18,525 bases of DNA. It comes from Lachnospiraceae bacterium UBA7199 (GTDB lineage: Bacteria; Bacillota; Clostridia; Lachnospirales; Lachnospiraceae). Made by a program: the position numbers and the translations under genes. Positions 15,657 through 18,525 of the stretch are shown here, one piece after another (within the stretch, counting starts at the first letter, position 1; every line of letters starts with the position of its first letter). The stretch lies in assembly GCA_002490775.1 (NCBI GenBank), contig DKUR01000049.1, positions 1-18,525 on the forward strand, read 5' to 3'. The notes beneath the pieces were generated by a model, which made no database searches, was not told the origin of the DNA, and was given only the letters and a program-made list of their open reading frames with translations.

Positions 15657-16499
15657 ATGGAAGACAAAACAATCCGCATCCCGGAAGATGAGGTTCTCAG
15701 GGAAAAACAGGAAAATGAAGAAATACATTATTTTGTGGACTGCTGTACGGATGTGGGAATCAGCAGGCAGATCAATCAGGATGCAGGATGTGCCAGAATA
15801 TTTAAAACGCCCCTTCATACCGTCGTTCTAGCGGCGGTATGCGACGGGGCCGGCGGTATGGAAGAGGGCGAGTATGCAAGTAAAAGCACCATACAGGCAT
15901 TCAATAACTGGTTTGACTACCAGTTAAATAAGCTGGTTTTTGAAAAAAGACCAAACGAATTGTTTCTGGCTGTGTGTGAAGAAATTAAGCTTTTGATTCA
16001 TAAACAAAATTATGATGTTTTTGGGTATGGCAGAAAAAAGAATATCAGAATAGGAACGACTTTGACAGCCATGATTTTTGTAGATGAGGATTATTTTATT
16101 GCTCAGATAGGAGACAGCCGGGCCTACCTTGTCAGTAAAGAAATTGTGCAGCTTACAGAGGATCAAAGTCTGGTGGCGAGAGAGGTCAGGGAAGGAAGGC
16201 TGACAGAAGAAGAGGCAAGGTTTGACAGAAGAAGGAATATTATTTTACAATGTTTAGGTGCAGCCAAGGATCTGACTCCAGTTTATCAGAGCGGTAAGGT
16301 GGAAAAGGGAGCATCTTACTTTTTGTGTTCCGATGGATTTGTCCATCAACTGGCTAAGGGAGAAATGGAAGCCTTTATGAATCCGGCCTGCATGGAAACG
16401 ATCAACCAGATGCACTACAGGCTCCTTCAAAGCATCGAAACCGTAAAGGCAAGAGGCGAGAAAGATAATATTACGGTGGCAGCGGTAAGAACATGGTAA
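15657..16499 (+). CDS. PP2C-family Ser/Thr protein phosphatase
   Basis: 280 residues from ATG 15657, with GGAG 9 bp upstream; ATG 15642 in the same frame lacks a good site. Metal-binding and signature motifs are all present: RQINQDAG (D42), CDGAGGMEEGEYAS (D63), GTTLTAM, QIGDSRAYL (D153), CSDGF (D226) and EKDNITV (D270-N271). It dephosphorylates phosphoserine/threonine in the cytoplasm using two Mn/Mg ions. A bacterial PP2C usually opposes a Hanks-type kinase, and none is seen next to it. It is the last intact gene of the operon, 16 bp after the VWA-FHA gene. Its stop codon TAA sits inside TGGTAA, which coincides with the junction to the fragment scar downstream, so the original C-terminus may have been a few residues longer. 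Confidence 0.93.
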   Translation: MEDKTIRIPEDEVLREKQENEEIHYFVDCCTDVGISRQINQDAGCARIFKTPLHTVVLAAVCDGAGGMEEGEYASKSTIQAFNNWFDYQLNKLVFEKRPNELFLAVCEEIKLLIHKQNYDVFGYGRKKNIRIGTTLTAMIFVDEDYFIAQIGDSRAYLVSKEIVQLTEDQSLVAREVREGRLTEEEARFDRRRNIILQCLGAAKDLTPVYQSGKVEKGASYFLCSDGFVHQLAKGEMEAFMNPACMETINQMHYRLLQSIETVKARGEKDNITVAAVRTW

Positions 16500-16603
16500 A
16501 GGGATTGTCGGCATCAATGTCCAAAGCGCCCAGAAGAGTAAGAAATATGAGGCGCACATTGCAGTGGCGGAGAAATATTTGACAAATCTGGATTATCCGG
16601 CCA
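16489..16603 (+). pseudogene. Fragment of the GIVGINVQSAQK protein gene
   Basis: From 16501 the frame reads GIVGINVQSAQKSKKYEAHI, then AVAEKYLTNLDY. The first 12 residues are identical to the protein starting at 18409/18421. Over the shared 36 bp there are only three differences, all at synonymous third positions (GTC/GTT, CAA/CAG, AGC/AGT). The start codon and membrane anchor are missing, and homology begins right at the stop of the PP2C gene. The YEAHIAVAEKYLTNLDY part looks like the first TPR-type helix of such proteins. After about 16600 the frame stays open to 16806 but the sequence is unrecognised. It is a 5'-truncated paralogue, not an expressed gene as far as can be seen. Confidence 0.65.
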
Positions 16604-16750
16604 TCGGCTATAGCGTCCAGGAATCTGATGATATGGCAATTATGGAAATTAGCGTTTACAGTTCCTCTGACTGGGCGTCGAATCTGGCTGCCTGTGAGAT
16701 AAATCTTCCAGCGCTGGCAGGTTCTTATGAAGACTGGTGTCGTATATTTC

Positions 16751-16864
16751 AGGTTCAGGAGATTAAGGAAAAGGGAGACCATCAAAAGGCGGGGAGAGCG
16801 GGATAATATTACGGTGGTCTGGATCAGGACGATGGAGCGAAAAATTATATATAATCAATTTTGA
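16751..16864 (+). pseudogene. C-terminal fragment of a second PP2C phosphatase
   Basis: In a frame different from the preceding fragment the sequence reads RETIKRRGERDNITVVWIRTM and ends at TGA 16862-16864. It aligns with the end of the intact PP2C, ETVKARGEKDNITVAAVRTW. The 16-bp sequence gataatattacggtgg is identical at 16464-16479 and 16802-16817. Only the last motif of the family (D-N, metal-binding) remains, so it cannot be active. The adjoining 16604-16750 bases carry no family that I recognise. Confidence 0.6.
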
Positions 16865-16942
16865 TGAGAATATATAGGTTGAGAATGAAGTTATCAAGGC
16901 CATAAGCATGAAAAATCCTACGACCTTGAATCGTCGTTGGAA

Positions 16943-17872
16943 TTATTGGCTATTGGTTGTAGCCTCCAGGTCAAATGGAATGTTGTTTTGCTTTAGTAAA
17001 GATTGTAGATAGTCAATTTGGGAGGACAGATTGTTAATTTTAGGCAGATAAAATTCCGCATCTTCCTTCCTGGTACGTTCAATGATCTCCTCAGAACTGG
17101 TGCCACATAGATTTAAGATTCCTTCACAAACCATAGGTGATTCTCCTTTCGTTTTTTTATTGGCGGTGGTTATCTGGTGCATGTATCTGATGTAAATATC
17201 CTGTTCCTGATGAAGCTTATAATCGTCAGTAAGCTGATTAACAAGCCCTATATCCTGTAGGTTATTAGTAAGACAGCGCAGATAGAGATAATCTTCCGGC
17301 GGAAGCTTGCTTGTGACGATAATCTGTGCACTAAATATCTCTTTATTGATATGATAAACCCCTGGCGAGGATTTTTCAACAGTTAATTTCATTTCTTTCT
17401 GCAAATTATGTAAATGTTTCATCAGCTTTCGGGGATAGTGGCAGCTTAGAAACGTCAGACTGATATCACGTCGGGAATACTGGTTCTTCGAGCCGCTTTG
17501 TGCAATCAGCAGACCGGCGTAGCCAATGGTCTTATAATAAGAGTCAACACTGACAGAGGAGCCGAGCCCCTTGATCTCAAACAGGTTGAAGGTTCTGAAA
17601 ATATGGGCTATGCTTTTGGGGATGATCTGCTCAGACAATTTTTTGATAACAAGCAGGTCGATGTGGTAGCTGTTTTTACCAAGAATATATTCTGGCAGAT
17701 ATTCAAGAAGGTCAGAATAGTCCCGCAGTTCGATTTGAAGGGCGCAGGAAGCAGCTTCATGCCAGTTGACGCGGGATTTCTTTTGCTTCCGAGACACAGT
17801 TTTGCCGATTTTCAGTTTTTTTGATCCTGCTGTTTTGGAAGGGGCAGGGGAGATGTTTCGATGAAGAGACAT
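16943..17872 (-). CDS. Hypothetical protein with candidate PD-(D/E)XK nuclease signature
   Basis: 309 residues on the minus strand, ATG at 17872. The binding site is poor (AAAGG about 14 bp upstream). Residues 1-35 are a basic, disordered-looking tail (KKLKIGKTVSRKQKKSR). The core begins WHEAASCALQIELRDY and continues EYLPEYILGKNSYHIDLLVI and FNLFEIKG. E39, D72 and E99-x-K101 fit the order E...D...ExK of PD-(D/E)XK nucleases, as in the Rpn/transposase-associated group. The C-terminal half is helical (about 195-305) and may bind a partner or DNA. I recall similar proteins as a multi-copy family in Lachnospiraceae, sometimes labelled with an enzyme name that does not fit. It runs against the operon, next to the scar region. 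Activity as a nuclease is inference. Confidence 0.6.
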   Translation of the reverse strand: MSLHRNISPAPSKTAGSKKLKIGKTVSRKQKKSRVNWHEAASCALQIELRDYSDLLEYLPEYILGKNSYHIDLLVIKKLSEQIIPKSIAHIFRTFNLFEIKGLGSSVSVDSYYKTIGYAGLLIAQSGSKNQYSRRDISLTFLSCHYPRKLMKHLHNLQKEMKLTVEKSSPGVYHINKEIFSAQIIVTSKLPPEDYLYLRCLTNNLQDIGLVNQLTDDYKLHQEQDIYIRYMHQITTANKKTKGESPMVCEGILNLCGTSSEEIIERTRKEDAEFYLPKINNLSSQIDYLQSLLKQNNIPFDLEATTNSQ

Positions 17873-18210
17873 AAAGAAATAAGATACCTTTCGTGATTTG
17901 CAGGCTGTATGGCTTGTGGGGGTGTCAAAAGAAATGTAGAACTCAGCAGTAAAATGAATAGTGATTTGTATTAGAAATGTTTTTACTAAGTTCTAATATA
18001 ATTAACAGATAAAAAGTTTATACCACAAAAATGGAAATGTTACAATTGCTTTTTTATGATATGTATATAGAAAATAACGAATCAAACTATGTAAAACACT
18101 TATAATGATTTCAACATATAGGATAAAAAAAGATTTTTCCCAAATATGAATACAAGATACTGTATTGTGCAATTTGACATCTGGGTAATCGCGACAAAAA
18201 ATGTGAAAAC
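17873..18210. other. AT-rich intergenic spacer with one inverted repeat
   Basis: No coding region of merit is found on either strand. A perfect 8-bp inverted repeat, TATTAGAA (17969-17976) and TTCTAATA (17991-17998), with a 14-nt loop lies about 97-126 bp upstream of the minus-strand gene and could be an operator or a weak hairpin for either side. The rest (18000-18210) is A/T-rich with several A- and T-runs. Confidence 0.5.
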
Positions 18211-18213
18211 ATA

Positions 18214-18298
18214 ATGTCAAAGTCTAAACAGATCATTCATTTCCATAAACAGGTTACCTGTCAAAAAAGTGAAAGAATAGGGACGATTATGGTATTGT
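18214..18298 (+). promoter_or_regulatory. Promoter of the right-hand gene, same architecture as the tad promoter
   Basis: Direct repeats aaacagatca (from 18226) and aaacaggtta (from 18247), 21 bp apart, are followed 23 bp later by tgaaag (18270-18275), a 17-bp spacer and -10 TATTGT (18293-18298). The second repeat is a perfect dyad, ACAGG-TTA-CCTGT. Over the 44 bases from the first repeat to the -35 box, about 32 match the tad promoter, and all spacings are equal. An ATGTCAAA element precedes the repeats in both promoters (18214 here, 1811 there) but at different distances. Confidence 0.7.
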
Positions 18299-18335
18299 TA
18301 TAGTAATGATTTTAGTTTGTTATAACACAGGAGAA

Positions 18336-18408
18336 AAGGTTGAAAGAAACTTTCAACCTTACGTATTTGGGCCTATTCCCACTTGGGACGAGCCCAAGCG
18401 GGAAAGGC
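18336..18408 (+). promoter_or_regulatory. Structured 5' leader with ribosome-site-masking hairpin
   Basis: Hairpin 1: arms AAGGTTGAAAG (18336-18346) and CTTTCAACCTT (18350-18360), 11 perfect pairs with an AAA loop. Hairpin 2: GCCT/AGGC, TTCCC/GGGAA and CTTGGG/CCCAAG arms spanning 18371-18408, 15 pairs with one bulged A, one A-C mismatch and an ACGAG loop. The 3' arm contains the only purine-rich ribosome-site candidate (GGGAAAGG, 18400-18407) for the start at 18409/18421, so the fold would block translation. No T-run follows. A cis-acting switch or protein-binding leader is plausible. No known riboswitch class could be assigned. Confidence 0.55.
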
Positions 18409-18525
18409 ATGGGTATAAAGATGAAAGAACTATTAAGAAAGAAAAGTGTAAAAATTTCCTTATTACTTATCATCCTTCTGGTGGTAATGGGGATTGTTGG
18501 CATCAATGTCCAGAGTGCCCAGAAG
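18409..18525 (+). CDS. Membrane-anchored protein, 3'-partial (GIVGINVQSAQK family)
   Basis: Starts at ATG 18409 or, more likely, in-frame ATG 18421; the gene runs off the right edge. The visible N-terminus is KELLRKKSVKISLLLIILLV followed by VMGIVGINVQSAQK: a basic stretch, then one hydrophobic segment, so a signal anchor with the body outside the cytoplasm. The decayed paralogue at 16501-16603 suggests that the next residues are SKKYEAHI and an AEKYL-type TPR helix. The gene has a promoter of the same design as the tad operon, so it may serve the same system. The rest cannot be seen. Confidence 0.7.
   Translation, partial: MGIKMKELLRKKSVKISLLLIILLVVMGIVGINVQSAQK

Noticed and set aside
16564..16806. 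Open frame of 80 codons as an independent gene
   Set aside because: The frame opens upstream into a truncated copy of another gene and has no ribosome site; better explained as a pseudogene.
17498..17824. Plus-strand open frame of 108 codons
   Set aside because: Antisense shadow of the minus-strand gene, without ribosome site or known domain.
18336..18360. Rho-independent terminator
   Set aside because: The hairpin is strong but followed by ACGTATTTGG rather than a T-run.
18336..18408. Guanidine-II or c-di-GMP-I riboswitch
   Set aside because: Only one hairpin has an ACGA-like loop, and the conserved c-di-GMP core bases are absent, so no known class is claimed.
18306..18525. Second plus-strand open frame through the leader and into the right-edge gene
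   Set aside because: Lies out of frame with the convincing signal-anchor protein, crosses two strong hairpins and has no good ribosome site.
1..18525. CRISPR array, tRNA/rRNA, insertion-sequence ends, prophage genes
   Set aside because: No regular repeat-spacer pattern, cloverleaf, transposase or phage structural gene was seen on reading both strands.

Overview
The window looks like chromosomal DNA of a low-GC, Gram-positive Clostridia, most likely a Lachnospiraceae gut-type anaerobe. This rests on the A/T-rich codon use, strong GGAG-type ribosome binding sites, the family content (Flp1-like pilin, DUF5702-like and WG-repeat proteins beside tad genes) and the absence of any outer-membrane secretin. 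No genus can be named from the sequence alone.

Layout. (1) 2-1612: the 3' part of an unidentified protein gene with an EF-hand-like loop, entering from the left edge. (2) 1615-1790, minus strand: an apparent remnant of a cytidylate-kinase-like gene. (3) 1811-1974: a promoter and leader. (4) 1975-16499: one long, tightly packed plus-strand operon. Its first half encodes a Tad/Flp type IVc pilus machine: TadZ/CpaE-like ATPase, CpaF/TadA motor ATPase, TadB and TadC platform proteins, a small Flp-like pilin, a TadE-like pseudopilin, a 950-residue TadG/DUF5702-like protein, a second TadE-like protein and a TadV/CpaA-type prepilin peptidase. Its second half encodes a TPR plus WG-repeat membrane-anchored protein, a DUF6382-like/FHA protein, a VWA-TM-FHA protein and a PP2C phosphatase. 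(5) 16489-16864: a scar of gene fragments, one matching the start of the gene that begins at the right edge and one matching the C-terminus of PP2C. (6) 16943-17872, minus strand: a protein with a candidate PD-(D/E)XK nuclease signature. (7) 17873-18408: an AT-rich spacer, then a second promoter and a strongly structured leader, feeding a gene that begins at 18409 or 18421 and runs off the window.

How it fits together. TadZ probably positions the machine, CpaF powers it, TadB/TadC form the inner-membrane platform, TadV processes the pilins and the TadE/TadG proteins act as minor pilins or tip/anchor components. Two FHA proteins (phosphothreonine readers) and a PP2C phosphatase imply Ser/Thr phosphorylation control, but no Ser/Thr kinase is visible here.

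The most notable non-coding signal is a shared promoter architecture. The tad operon and the gene at the right edge both carry two AAACAG-type direct repeats exactly 21 bp apart, then 23 bp to a tgaaaR -35-like box, 17 bp, and a TATNNT -10 box. Each promoter is followed by a folded leader. This suggests one regulator co-controls the pilus and the neighbouring operon.
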